Shown: positions 32,656 to 45,030 of the stretch, piece by piece
How positions within the stretch are numbered: position 1 is the stretch's first letter
Layout of the letters: each line of letters opens with the position of its first letter
From: Symsagittifera roscoffensis
Lineage: Eukaryota > Xenacoelomorpha > Acoela > Convolutidae
Assembly (NCBI RefSeq): GCF_963678635.1
Contig: NC_087065.1
Location: 66,745,374 to 66,809,373 of the forward strand
DNA length: 64,000 nt
Direction of reading: 5' to 3'
Notes under the pieces: generated by a model
Seen by the model: the letters and a program-made list of their open reading frames with translations, nothing else
What the model was told of the DNA's origin: nothing
The model's database searches: none
Translations under genes and position numbers: made by a program

Positions 32656-35600
32656 AAAGCAAAATAAAATAATTCAACAAAATTCAAAAACAATAAAAAA
32701 AATTTCAATTTGCATTGGCGAACTTTCAACTATACAATTTTTCAAGTACAAATGTTGCGATTGTCATCTAGTTACGCGTAACTTGGCTATTTACCTGGCG
32801 TCCTTTCCAAATAATGGCGAACTAATGAGTTATGCGTTTTAGAAAACTGATAGGTAACGATTATTATTTATCCTGAAATGGTTATTTTCATAGCCTAATA
32901 GCGTCGTGAAAAAAGAACAGAGATGAACTGTTTTTTAAAAATGAACCTCTGAATGAATCTAAAACACAACTCCAGTCCAAAAAAGCCACTTGCTTTGAAA
33001 ATCACAACAAACAAATAGTTTTTAGCACCACTTCATGCGCTTGAAGGAATACTAGATTTAGTTGCGCATAAAACTGGAATTTTCTGCGTCTGAAAAGTGC
33101 TTTTCAAAACTAAAAAAAAAACAAATTTTTAGTTTGAAAACTGGCTGTTCACTCAAGGAGACGATGGACAAAATGAATCGGATGAAACAAGACCAGAAAA
33201 TGTTTTTTTCAATAGCCGAAAAATATCAAAGGAAAATTGACTCAAAAAAAGGATTCACTGACATTATTTTGAGCCATCTGATTTTGTTATTCCAGATAAT
33301 ATTTTAACCAAAGTTTGGCAAAAATAAACATTTATTCAGACTTGAATTGAAAATGAAACAAATTTTAAACCGCTAAAACTCAAACTTGCCCAAAATAATT
33401 CAAAGTAAATCAACACGACCTTTACATGCCTTTTCAGAACTTTCCTTGACATTTAATGGCTAGGATACCAAAAACTCTGCTTCTTGTGCAGCCTCATGAA
33501 AACGAAATTTTTGAAATTGAACACTTCTGTAAAAACATGTTTTGTTTCTTGCGCAGCATTATGAAAATGGAATTTTTGAAAATGAACACTTCTGTGAACA
33601 CTTGTTTTGCAAACACTTGTTTCGGGTTATCAGGTTCTTCCTATGACAAAATTCTGCTGAAAAACAAACATTTTTACCCGGTTTCATAAGTTATTAGATT
33701 TTAATAATTTATTTGCCACTTTCAAACGTTTTAAACATATTTGCTGGTCTGAGATATCTTTCATACCGCATCCCACGACCTTTGCTTTTTTCAAGACTGA
33801 CGTATCTCAGCTCCACTTAGTGACCTAAAATTTCCACATTTTTAAATAATTGGGTTGAGAAACAGCAGTTTTCAAATAATCCAACGTTTGTGGGACGTGG
33901 TATAACTGTTTTCTAAAACAAGCCATTCTCGCTTTAAAACATTTCAAATTTTCGATTTAGTACAGATTGGTCGAACAAACAATTTTTGACACAAGGCGAC
34001 TTTTCTAATGGGAATAATGCGAATAATATTTTAGCGTTAAACACAAGGGAAAAATTATGTTCAAGACTAATTTGATGTTATTTTTGCACTGTTAACCACA
34101 TTTTCAAGTTCCACTGCTACTTCACCAAGATTTTTTTCACTCTAAGCTCAGGCATATAAATTCAAGTCTATGTTCAGTTGAGCTGGGATGATATCATATT
34201 TTTCTCCGAAACACCATTTTTAGTGACAAAATGAGGTGAAAAGTGTTCCGTAAAATCACAAAATTGCAGATATAAAAATAAGGCGCAGAGTGAATGAAAA
34301 ATATTTTTTTTGCAATAAAATTATGATATAGTCGTTGTTTTACTTAATTGATTCTATAAGCAAAAATCTAAGAAAAAAAAAGGGAAGAAATCATTAAAGA
34401 AATTTTATCAGTGAACGTTTATCATTGAGGGTTGCTGTTTTTTGAGAGACCACGGCATTTATTCTATAATAGTGAATCCAGTAGAACAAATTAAATAAAA
34501 GCAATCAAAAACAATTAAGCTCAAGCTTGACAAAACAACTCTTATTGTGGCAAATCTCTGAATAATCTGATTGCATTGTAAAGTCTTTGGAGCAGTGTTT
34601 TCTTCCAAGAGTTATAAAAACTTCCAAAAAAAAATCAAAAAAAAATATTAATTAACTTTAATCCGCTAAATACGAGCAACGATTCTTTTTGAATGATATA
34701 AAAAATTCCGTAAAAACTGCTAGGTAAAATTTTGAAGTTTTTCTAGAGAAAAAAGACCAGCACAAGCACACAACTTTTTTAAAATTCGGAACAATATTAG
34801 ATACGGTCTAGCATTTAGTTTTGTATTCCATAGATCTTTAATCCTTGTCGCTCAAGTTCTGAGTAGGAGGCCAAAATGTGCACTAAACAGGAGTACAATT
34901 CAGTGGGTGGAATCCAGACAAAAGTCTTGAAACATTTTAAAATTTGAGGGAACGATCAATAAACAGTTTGTCTCGTAATGAAATGGTCTAAGTAAGGCTA
35001 ACGAAAATTTTGTTTGACGTGTAATCGAAATTTATACACAGGGAATTGAAAAAACGTGAAACGTTTCACCAGTTTAAAATAAATGACAGCTCAGAACGCA
35101 ATCTCACTTATTTTTACAAAATGGTTTTTGCAGAAGTTGTTTTTGAAATAATTAAAATAACTCAATTGAGCCTCATTTAGATGGGCCTTTGTTTTAGTTT
35201 TTGTTTTCTGTGATCAAAAAGACCCAGAATGTTTGCTAGAAACCAACATTTTGATTGTGATTTGTAGTTTATCAACCAAAATTTAATCCTTCATTACTTC
35301 CTTTGAAAAAACAGTTCTAAGACTTTTCAAACCTACGAAACTTGACAAAACAAAAAACACATGAACTATTTCCTCATTATTGAATTCAAAGTATTTGTGT
35401 CTATCAGAAGGTATCAAATTTTGGCTGTTTTCAACTTCGCTTCAATTTTGTTTTTGATTTTTCAGTTTTACCTACTGATTTTACGATGCCATAGTGCATT
35501 GGAAATTGCATGTTAAAAATTTCAATTATTTTGATCACATCTGCTCTTCATTTTTATAACAAAACATTACGCATGTAGCAATATTAGGAGGCAAAAATTT

Positions 35601-35665
35601 AATGAAAATCAAAAGAACGACGGGAAGAGAACAATATCTAACGTCAAGCACCATTAAATGAACGT
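32656..35665. other. AT-rich spacer between element A and the TRPM gene end
   Basis: No convincing gene on either strand; short open frames have no recognisable product. A 65-bp stretch is tandemly duplicated at about 33481-33610 (both copies start TTCTTG and share the 'gaacacttctgt' word), and a MITE-like repeat lies at 33763-33904. Confidence 0.6.
33763..33904. mobile_element. possible 142-bp MITE
   Basis: Ends are imperfect inverted repeats: ATACCGCATCCCACGA at the left and, read on the other strand, ATACCACGTCCCACAA at the right. No coding sequence. Family not recognised; chance cannot be excluded with one copy. Confidence 0.35.
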
Positions 35666-35671
35666 TTTATT
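35666..35671 (-). terminator. candidate polyadenylation signal of the TRPM gene
   Basis: AATAAA on the minus strand, about 200 bases past the stop codon. It is the first good candidate I see, in AT-rich DNA. Confidence 0.4.
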
Positions 35672-35869
35672 AGTCGGAACAATGAGGAACAACGCCTCCT
35701 TAAGTTAAAGAGCGCTGCTGGAATTAAACACATTACTTTTGCAATATACTTGGTGGAGTTAAGCACAGTACTTTGTTGAAGCTAAAGCCCGCTCTAGGAG
35801 TGTTAAACATTTTGTTTCACTTGCTCATAACGTTATAAAAAAATTGTTGGTGAAGCACTGAACTAGCTA

Positions 35870-35957
35870 CTAGCCTTTTAGTTCTTGAAGCTCAGCCGAC
35901 AAGTCTTCAATTCCAGGTCCTTCTTCAGCATCAAGGCCAGAGAGGTACTCATTGGCT
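35870..35957 (-). CDS. Trpm: TRPM-type channel, last coding exon
   Basis: Acceptor TTTTTTTTTCAG precedes the exon, which contributes one base to the split Arg codon and then 28 codons and TAG (35870-35872). The product is a short acidic tail (A-N-E-Y-L-S-G-L-D-A-E-E ...). It follows the upstream exon across a 248-bp intron with a GTATGA donor. The C-terminus is short for TRPM: nothing like the kinase or NUDT9-H domains of TRPM2/6/7 is present. Confidence 0.8.
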
Positions 35958-36205
35958 CTGAAAAAAAAACTATTTTCCAAGGGTATGAACTTTCAAAACA
36001 AAAAACAAACAGTAGATAAAAGAAATTTTATAGGCCTTTTCTGTTTAGATCATGATCTATCTTATTACCGTGTCTGTTATTAAACAATATCACTCTGTGA
36101 TTGGGCAAATAACTTTTCTTGCAAGTGCGGGTTGGGGCGAGATAACGTCCAATAGGATAATCAAAGAGGCCTCGCAAAAGAAGAAAGAATTGTCCAATTT
36201 CATAC

Positions 36206-36382
36206 CGAATCATCTCCCATTTATCAATGGGATCAATCAGCACCAAATTCAGCTGGTTGTTATGTTGGGTTCCTTCTGGCGTCACCTTTTGATATTGCAG
36301 CAGTTTCCTCATAACATCAACAATCTTATCAATTACCATCCAGAAGTGCTCAATGAAGGAAAATGGAGGCGGTAACCGAGGT
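36206..36382 (-). CDS. Trpm: TRPM-type channel, exon after S6 (post-pore helix)
   Basis: Begins after a TTGTTTTCAG acceptor and completes the Arg codon split with the pore exon, giving the conserved TRPM post-S6 run R-P-R-L-P-P-P-F. It then encodes an amphipathic stretch ending K-W-E-M-I-R. The donor is GTATGA. Length 177 keeps phase at both ends. Longer open frames in both directions here are read-through into the intron or shadows. The 854-bp intron upstream (36383-37236) holds nothing recognisable. Confidence 0.85.
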
Positions 36383-37236
36383 CTGAAAACAACAAATCAA
36401 CATAATCGATAAATTAAACGAACCGGATCAGACGAAAGTAGTTGACAGGAACAATCTTCATAATTACTAAAGGGTTTGCTTAAACTTTATAGGTTTCAGA
36501 CAGCCAAAGGCACAAAACCTGACAAAGAATTAGCAGTGGCAGAAATTTTCCGTTATAAGTCAACATTTTTCTTTTTAAATTTTCTTTCTATCAGCAATTC
36601 TTTTTATTTTCACTAGATATTGAAAATCTTGAAGACTCTGGTTTGGTTCACGGAATTTAATGAAACAAAAGTCTCTTCGGATGTGGCATGAAAAAAATTA
36701 CCAAGTTGAACAAACTAGATCAAATTGATTTTGATCTAACTAACTGTTGTTGGTAACCAAGCGATTGAGAAGTTTAAAAAACAAAATCCGAAAAGAATCT
36801 TTTATAATCAAACTCAAACGGAACATTTTGTAACAAAAAAATTGAATATTCCATCAAAATTAAACGATCATAATTTATTACGTAATAAATTTTATATCGA
36901 CTATACAGAGATTTTTTGCTTCGAAAACTAATCAAATAATAACTCATTTTATAATCGTTGATTTTGGTAATTTTATAGAGACTGTCTGTCATAGTGGAAT
37001 GACAATATAATTGATTATAATCCATGAAGCTTCAGTGTGGGAATGCTTTTAGTCTGAACTCCGGCGAATGAAAGATCAATTGTCATCAAATAAGTTCAAA
37101 AACTATGCATTAATTTTCTGTTATAAGTTTCTGGTGAGTTCGTAAAACCAAACCTTTAAATGAAGAAGTTGAGCGCAACTTAAAAAAAGGTCATCTCGCG
37201 CATCAAAGTGTATATCTTATTGCAAATTTTACTAAC

Positions 37237-37618
37237 CGTTTTTCATACTCCTGAGTGACGACAAATGACTGGTACTTCAGGTACAATTTGGACTGCTGAT
37301 CAACAGTCGTGTACCGATTGTTGAAGATAGCTATTAGCAAATTCAGCAGCAGAACATTCGTGAACAACATAAAAATTGCCTTCAAACTAAGGGCATAGAT
37401 AGTTTTTCGGGTCTCGGGACACAAATTGTAGGGCCACTCTGCATCGGCGCCATTGGTGCAGTTGTCGAAGTGAGTTGCGCCTATGTCTTCGAAGTTGGGA
37501 TCCCCCAGCATTTCGAAGAATGGTCGAAATAAAATGCCCCACGGTAGGCTGAATTCAGGATTCCAAGCATCGGGGTAGACTAGGGCCTGTACGGCAATTC
37601 CATAGGCGGCAATATAAA
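37237..37618 (-). CDS. Trpm: TRPM-type channel, end of S5, pore and S6 exon
   Basis: The most diagnostic exon. It encodes the end of S5 (A-A-Y-G-I-A-V-Q-A), a pore helix and filter (F-R-P-F-F-E-M-L-G-D-P), an outer-pore loop with two Cys as in TRPM channels, and S6 with the family signature L-L-L-N-L-L-I-A-I-F-N-N, then a TRP-helix region with K-Y-Q. Donor CG|GTTAGT; the acceptor ends AAG, which is unusual, but phase (2 + 378 + 2) fits both neighbours. The channel would carry Ca or Mg ions across a membrane; selectivity cannot be read from this. Confidence 0.92.
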
Positions 37619-37813
37619 CTTAAAAGTTTCCCCATTAGTTACTCGTAGTGAAGTTCAACAGTATCATTTCAACTGATTTAGAGTTAAATGGTAAAAGTGT
37701 CAGATAACTCATATCAAAATCAGTTTTGAATTGAAATAACAACAATCTGTTTTATGTAAAATGTGGAAAAATCAAATGCATCCTGAGATTTTGATAGCAG
37801 AAAATGAGTGGTA

Positions 37814-38521
37814 CAGGGTGTTTCACATAAACCGTTGATTTTGAAAACGAGATGAATTTTTTTTGAAAAAAAAAAGATGAATAGACATTTTTTTGTGCAA
37901 ATGAGATGCAACAGATTTTGATAAATGGAGAAATTGTTAGAATTAAAATAATGGAGAAATTAATAAGATATGTGCGCCATTTCGCGCCCGCAGACTTTTA
38001 ACCTTTTCTACAAGTTTTTCAATGAACTCTCTTAATTCTTGGCCATTATCGTACTACTAACATCTTCGACTGTTTGATTGAGTTCCTGGACACTTCGTGG
38101 GTCAACACGATGTACGATATTCACCAAGTGGCCTCACAGCCAAAAGTTGAGGGGTTTAAGATCAGGACTGTTTCGTAAGTTTGGTCCTTAACCAACTTAG
38201 AATACGATCTTTTGGTGGTATGTCGCACCGTCTCGCAAGAATCTCCTACGAACTTCAGTTGGCTTTAATAAAATGCGAATAAAAAAACTAGCCCGTTTTT
38301 CTCCCGATTCAAAAACCATTGTACTGTTTTCGTTAACACTTAAAGAAATATTTGAAAGAAAAGTTAAGAGCTAGAAAACGTGATACATTTGAAAACTTGC
38401 AGGTATATGTTATCACGTTGATCTAACCAATGCAGACGCTTTGCAAACTTGAAGTCAAACTTCACGACGATTATGAAAAATCAAATTTTTTATAAAGTAG
38501 TTGTTTATTTGAAACACCATG
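37814..38521 (-). mobile_element. mariner/Tc1-like element remnant, 708 bp
   Basis: Terminal inverted repeats CAGGGTGTTTCACATAAA (left) and its near complement at the right end, flanked by TA on both sides (37812-37813 and 38522-38523). On the minus strand, about 37970-38170 reads as the C-terminal end of a mariner-type transposase (P-D-L-x-P-L-N-F-W-L, then stop, G-H-L), with several stops. The rest of the transposase is missing, so this is an internally deleted, dead copy. Confidence 0.75.
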
Positions 38522-38985
38522 TAGAAACATTTAAAAACATCATATCATCAGAGGATATGATGGTATGATATCATCATTTCATCAATAACCAAAAAATTAC
38601 GTAATTGATAAAACTAAATAAAAAAACAGAAAATTACAAAAAAACATCAAAACAATTGCACATTGCATTGATAACAAACCAAGAGTAAAAGAGAAAAAGG
38701 TTTTTTATTTCTTTTCTTAAAGTTTTAAAATTTTATTTAAATAAGTAATTAGAAACTTAAAGCAGTGCTTTTTTCGAAATTTAGAAGGAAAGTTTGTTTT
38801 TGCAGCATTGTTGTGAAAATCAAAACCTTATTTTCGTGCTTTAAAACTTATGAAACCTGCCGAATAAAGAGAGAAGTCAAAATTGTTTCAAAAATTTTGG
38901 CAGAAGGAGAGAAACAGATATTATCTAAGCGAAACAAAAACCTCTAATTCAATTGAAACCGCACACCCCGACCTGTTGAATCAAA

Positions 38986-39122
38986 TCTATCTATTTTTCT
39001 TTCCGTCTTTTAATCTATCTGTCTTTCTATCTATATAACCATATTTTATCTATCTATGTATGTATCTATCTGTTTATATATCTATCATATATCTATCTAT
39101 CTCTCCATTTATCTATTTATCC

Positions 39123-39161
<39 letters not shown>

Positions 39162-39162
39162 G
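38986..39162. repeat. CTAT microsatellite
   Basis: Interrupted tetranucleotide repeat; the last 40 bases (about 39123-39161) are pure CTAT units. Confidence 0.95.
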
Positions 39163-39770
39163 TCTTCCTTCTCTCTCTTCCTTCTCTCCTCTGAGTCGGT
39201 TGAAACGTAAAGCGCACACCTACACATAGGTAATCAAACAGTTTCCATGCTGTTTTTTAATTGAAAAAAATGTCATGGGCAACAAAAAGAATTGTATGAG
39301 TAGTATTTTGAGTAATCTCGGTGATTTGAAGAACTGTACACTGCTTGGTTAGATGAACTGTTTCAACTGGTCTTTACTTTTAGTTTATGCAATGTTTTTA
39401 ATTCCATTAAATTGTTTTTTGCTGCAACTCAAAACGACCTTAAGATGCTCTCATCTCTCCAGCCAGTTTCTTTTTTAGCTTTAACCTAAAATGCTTTATC
39501 TTTAAAAAAAAGTGTCACGGTATTAGATATACAACAAGAAAAAGCAAAGTTTACAATTTCTATTTTTTCAGACTAACTGTGTATATACTTTTTCGGAGAG
39601 TTTTATGATTCTTTTTTTTTTGGGAAATAAACTTTTGGTTGATTTTGTTAGTTTGTGAAATTTGGATCACTTTTTTGAAGAAAAATTTGCAAATGCATAG
39701 ATCTGAAGTCAACATAATTTTGAGTGTATCTTTGTTCCATTGATATTTTGAGGGATAAAGTCAAACATAC

Positions 39771-39929
39771 CTATTGCTATGCAGATGAAGTATATGAGGT
39801 CGGGAATCATTTTGGCAATCATGACTACCTTCAGTCCTAGATACTCGTGCTTCTGGTAAGCACTAGAAAGCCGAATAATGAACATCGTCAGCGAGCACAC
39901 GTAGAATCCATGAGACTCGCCCAACAGAC
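39771..39929 (-). CDS. Trpm: TRPM-type channel, S4-S5 exon
   Basis: Acceptor TTCTACAG; donor ATAG|GTATGT. It encodes S4 (F-Y-V-C-S-L-T-M-F-I-I-R-L), the S4-S5 linker (Y-L-G-L-K-V-V-M-I-A-K-M) and most of S5 (D-L-I-Y-F-I-C-I-A-I). Length 159 keeps phase: its first two bases complete the Gly codon begun in the S2-S3 exon 13 kb away, and its last G starts the Val codon of the pore exon. Confidence 0.9.
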
Positions 39930-40002
39930 CTGTAGAACAACAAAAAACTAAAACTAATCCAAATCTATAATGAATACATTTTTCTGAAAAATCAATCATA
40001 TC

Positions 40003-40202
40003 NNNNNNNNNNNNNNNNNNNNNNNNNNNNNNNNNNNNNNNNNNNNNNNNNNNNNNNNNNNNNNNNNNNNNNNNNNNNNNNNNNNNNNNNNNNNNNNNNN
40101 NNNNNNNNNNNNNNNNNNNNNNNNNNNNNNNNNNNNNNNNNNNNNNNNNNNNNNNNNNNNNNNNNNNNNNNNNNNNNNNNNNNNNNNNNNNNNNNNNNNN
40201 NN
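40003..40202. other. assembly gap of 200 N
   Basis: Exactly 200 Ns, probably a fixed-size scaffold gap of unknown true length. It hides the left end of element A prime. Confidence 0.99.
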
Positions 40203-40345
40203 AAAAGTCTCGAACAAGACCTTAAATAACTTAGATTATAACTCACCAAAACATTAGATTAGAATTAGACAAACATTACAAATTCCAAAAAAGTTATTTG
40301 ACAAAAATTCAGTAGAAATGTCTCTACGACCCAATAGATCAGAGC

Positions 40346-41457
40346 CAATATTCCGAACAATTTGAGAACTACCCGGTATTGGAAGAAGATCTCGGACAAG
40401 AGATGATATACGACTAGAACGAAATCTATCAATAGATTTCATGCTCGTACGGCACACGCCAACTCACATTTTTATATTTAGATTTTTACTAGCAGTAAAT
40501 TTAGATTTTCATTTACTGACATAAAATCTTTGAAGAAAAATCTTCAACGATCATTAAAGGCGGTAAATATAATTATTGTACAATAAAGACTGATAAAAAC
40601 ATCTCTGGTCGTTCTCCCCAAAAAATCTGCAGTAAATTTAAAACAACTTGAAAAAATATTTTTTGAATATAAAAAAAACAAATTTGAGTTAGTATAAAAA
40701 AACAAATTGTTAGTTTATATAAATCATTCCTTCATCCCAGCTTCAACGCCTTAAACATAACAGCAAATCCTAAAACCATTAACATCATCAAAACTAAACC
40801 TTAATTTTTTTCTTTCACTTATATTTTCACCTTAATTATCAAGGCTTATCCTTGTTTTCACTTAAATTAACCTTATTTAAAGCAACAGATCATCAAGGCT
40901 TCCCTTGGATCTGTAATTAAGTTTCACTTAAAGTAAATTAAACAGATTTTCTTTTAATATTCTGATCATCAAGGCTTATCCTTGGATCAAATAGAACAAA
41001 GTTGTTCTCCCCCTCACAAATTAATTAGTGTCTAACGACCTCAAACGTCGATTCACTACCCAACCTTTGATCAAAATCCAGGATTAACAGAAATTTTTTC
41101 AAAGACTAACCATTCAAATTAGGAATAAACAGTGAAGAACTTCGGTTATCCATCGTTCACTTGATTCCCCCCTCTTAAATGCCCCCGGATTATACTTAAA
41201 CTTAGTAAGTTTAAAATAGTACCTAACGAACGAATTGCGTTCTAATTATACCTGAACCTTGTAATTCAATTTACTATTCTCCAGCCCGTGATCACAAATC
41301 ACTACCCCTAAACAAGATTAAGTAAATTAACCCTTATCTTAAACTAGCCACGAGAGAGTACAAATCTTATTAAGCTAACCACAGAAAATCGTATAAACTA
41401 ACAGTTTAAGACATCAGAAATCACTAATCCCAATCTTGCAACATCATCCTAAGCCTT
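40346..41457 (+). other. leader of element A prime with three small hairpins
   Basis: 1.1 kb without a gene. Three CAAGG-loop-CCTTG hairpins lie at 40840-40854, 40886-40913 (11-bp stem CAGATC..CAAGG with a two-base bulge) and 40963-40989. Placed between LTR and gag, where packaging and dimer signals of retroviruses sit; that role is inferred. Confidence 0.7.
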
Positions 41458-44400
41458 ATGTCAAGAGACAATTTAGGAAATAAACAAACAATTATACTGC
41501 ACACTTGTATAAATAACGACGAAAGATACGACCTTGTAGTCACACCACACAGACAAACAATAGGATACATAAGAACAAAACGACAAACACTTAGGAAGAA
41601 AATTATAAGCAAACAAAAACAAATTATTCGAAAACGATTTTCAAAGCGAAGGAACGCAGTCTCCGAATCAGAAACCAGTGAAATACAAGAACTTTACAAA
41701 TTAAAAGATTCAAAGAATAAAAACCACCAAATTAACGATCAAATATAATTTTCTGACTCAGAAACCACATCACAGTCATCAATTAAAGGAAGACGAAGAC
41801 TAAAAAAATCATATACAAACAAACCAGTACGACTATACAAGTGGAATCAACCATAAAACACATTGAAAATTACACATTAACAGTCATAAAATACAAAAAT
41901 GAATCGAAATGAAGAAAACCAAGAAGAAAACTCCATTTTCCAATTTTAATAAACCCACTAGCTGAAGATAGAGGACAAGTACGATTTTGTCAAAATCTAA
42001 TCGCAAATTTATTTGAAAAAGAGAATTCTCAGAAGTAAAAGTCAAAAGACAACTCTTTGACCACTATCTAAAAAGAAATTGTAACATTACACAACAATAT
42101 GGAATCTATACCATAGAAATCAGTTCACCAAGTACAATTCATGGTAGATATCTGATTCAAACTGATGACGTAGATATTGAATTTTCAAAAGTATTCACAG
42201 AATACATAAAAAATATACAAAATCAAAACTCACAAACAGCAAATTCAATATTCACCAACGATTCTCAATTATTTATAGCTATTTAATTATATTAGAAAGA
42301 ACAGAATCTCAAGGAGATTCACCATTCCAAACATCTCGACATACAACTGTGAGACACGAAATTGCAATTTTTTCCGAATTTTTAAACGCAATCCGTGGAA
42401 AATTAACAAGTAATGAAATCACGCAACATATTAAACACGGTTTACAGAAAATCTTAGCATGGTTTATAGTTGATTATTTTACACATAAAATTGACCTCAA
42501 TTCACAAGCAAGAAAAAATTTTAGACCACAAGATACGAATGATGAAACTGTCTTAGCAGAACAATCAGATAATGTTTGGGACCTGAATTGTCTCATTTAT
42601 TATTTGTGAAGATACCAACAGATATATCAAGCCAAGCAATTAGCACAATTTCTATTCACAACGATTATGTTAAATTATATCCACTCACAGTTGACGCAAC
42701 ACCTTTAAATTATAATTCATTTTTACCCGATAGAATAGGAAATAATATTTTATACTCAACCCTCATACAACAAGAAAACCTAAATGGAATTCGAAATCTT
42801 ACACTACAAAATATTCAAACACCATCACATTTCGTATGTGAAGAAATAGTTGAAACAAAACCAACAACAGAACAACAAGGTATTTCACCAATACATCCAA
42901 ATCTTACAACTCCAAGACCAAAAAATCCACCACAGGTAACATAACAATCTACAACAAAACCCTCCGTTGTTCCAAAATATACACAAATGGATTATCAAAC
43001 ATTCAGACCAATGGCAAAACCAACACAAAAACATAGAACATTCTTTAAAAAAATTATGCAGAACATAATAACCACTACGTAAATAGACCACAAACACCTA
43101 AATCCTCTAGTACAAACACTCAAAACCACTTCTTCTCACAAAGTCAAATTTTACAACAACCATCGTCAAACTCGGAAAATTTTGATGTTTATCCACAAAA
43201 TTCGCAAGATTGAAGTGAAAATTATCCATTTTTCACCAAAACAAAAATAATACACAGCAAAATCATACTAGACATCAAACAACTTATTATACAGCTATTT
43301 ATTTTCCATCAGATGATGAGGAATATTATAATCAAAATCATCAACGACTTTATCAAAACCGGAGACCTCGTTCTTACAACATAGATCAACCAGATAATTT
43401 TGAGCCATATACACGAGAAGAACAAATACGACAACCCAGAACAAATCCAACATCACAGAATTATAATTTTCAATCACAAAACCCAGTAAAAACACAATCT
43501 TACCAACCAACTCAAATGCATAATGAAATTCCACTACCATATTATTTACAACAACATGAAATAACAAAAAGACAACCTACAAATCTTTCACAAATGCTAA
43601 ATGCTGCCGAATCATTTCAAATTACTATGAATCCATACCTTCTGTAGAGAATTATCTAAACGCAGTCACAGCAAATCTAGTTTTGGATATAGGACCTGAA
43701 CCAGTAAATACGCCACTTCATCAAAACTGGATACATAGACGCACAGCATTAATCCAAACCACCCCTGATTGTGCAGCCTAAAATGGTTTTCAGTTTTACC
43801 TATAGATATAAAATCAGATTGGTGAAGGTTCACACAAGAATTTTCAAAAATGTTTGACTTTGAAAGAAACAAACAACATCAAAGAGTTTTATGAAATGAT
43901 TTTCGTAGACTACCCAATGAAACAATTAAACAACTTGCAGTAAGAATTGAAACATAAGTCCAAAAAGCATTTTCACTCAACACTCATGATTAAAGAAAAC
44001 AAAGATGACAGAAATCCTAATGATGCACTAACACTTCAATTACAAAAAATAGCAACCAAAAAGAGAGCATCACATTCTTCCTCAATTCGAGAACCAGATT
44101 TAGCCTTTGGAAAACTAAATGATAAATTAGAACAAGTAGAAATCACTATGAAACTAGAAGAAACAGAAAATCTAAAGCTAGAATATGTCAATAATATTCA
44201 AACCACTACTACCAAAATAAATAATATACAAGACTCAGATACAGATTTATCCGAAAAAATCACTGAAAAAATAAATATATATATGAGAAAAACCCAATTT
44301 TTAAAGGTTAACCATCATTCAAAAAAGGGTGTAACTATTGACGAAGATACGGACACAGCATTGCCGAACGCATACAAAAACAGCAAAATAATCAAAATAA

Positions 44401-45030
44401 ACCGCAAAAGTACAGAGAACTAAACAAATCATTTCATCAGTACATGATGAAAGATCAAAATTCACTTAATAAAAACATCCACAGCAAATAATTCAAACAT
44501 TCTAGAAATCAATCACATTATAATTCAAACTAAAGAGGACGATCACCGAAACAAAGAAATTCACGTTATTTCTCACACAACAGGTAAAGTCGATCAAAAG
44601 TCGAAATGATCAGTATAGAAACAACTAATCAAGATTGAATTCAAGCCAACCAGATTTTTTGTTTGAAACCAGTTCCCATTCACACTCTAGGAAAAGACAC
44701 TGTTCCAATGATCGATCTAGAAACTCTTAATATAATGGAAATAGAAATTATTCCAATAAAAGGAATAGAAACAAAGATATCAAAATAATCGATCACGCGG
44801 TTATTCAAACAATAGATCAAAATATAATAATTAACAAAATAGATCACGCGATAACTCACAGAACAGAAATTCAAGCTATAACAACAGACAACGAAACTAC
44901 TCCCAATCACCACATAAGAATAACACAGGTTATCATGATTCACAACAAAATTATACGAGTAATACACCTAAAAATCAAAGACAAATAAATAAAGTACAAT
45001 CAACTGAAGAAACTCAACCAGACCCCCCCC
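41458..45030 (+). pseudogene. gag of element A prime
   Basis: Broken gag. Open pieces are 41458-41748 (Lys/Arg-rich start), 42349-42609, 42576-42944, about 43290-43640 (Tyr/Asn/Gln-rich) and 43947-44423, the last aligning with the start of the window in element A. The zinc knuckle at 44330 has TGA (44339-44341) where the second Cys should be. The Arg/Ser/Asn-rich tail follows to about 45030. Because element A lacks its gag N-terminus here, A prime is the only view of it. No capsid signature is clear enough to name. Confidence 0.6.

Larger units (their letters stand above)
37619..39770 (-). other. TRPM intron with mariner remnant and microsatellite
   Basis: 2152-bp intron, GTATGT donor. It contains the mariner-like remnant (37814-38521) and a CTAT microsatellite (38986-39162). 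The remaining sequence is AT-rich with nothing recognised. Confidence 0.75.

Noticed and set aside
33062-33307. Small forward frame rich in Lys and Phe
   Set aside because: AT-rich spacer, no similarity, no neighbours supporting a gene.
36052-36375. Forward frame of 107 codons over a TRPM exon
   Set aside because: It is the antisense of the phase-verified exon at 36206-36382.
38540-38585. Repeated 'atatcatc/gatatgat' words near 38540-38585 as a hairpin
   Set aside because: Low-complexity AT-rich repeats with imperfect pairing; nothing supports a function.
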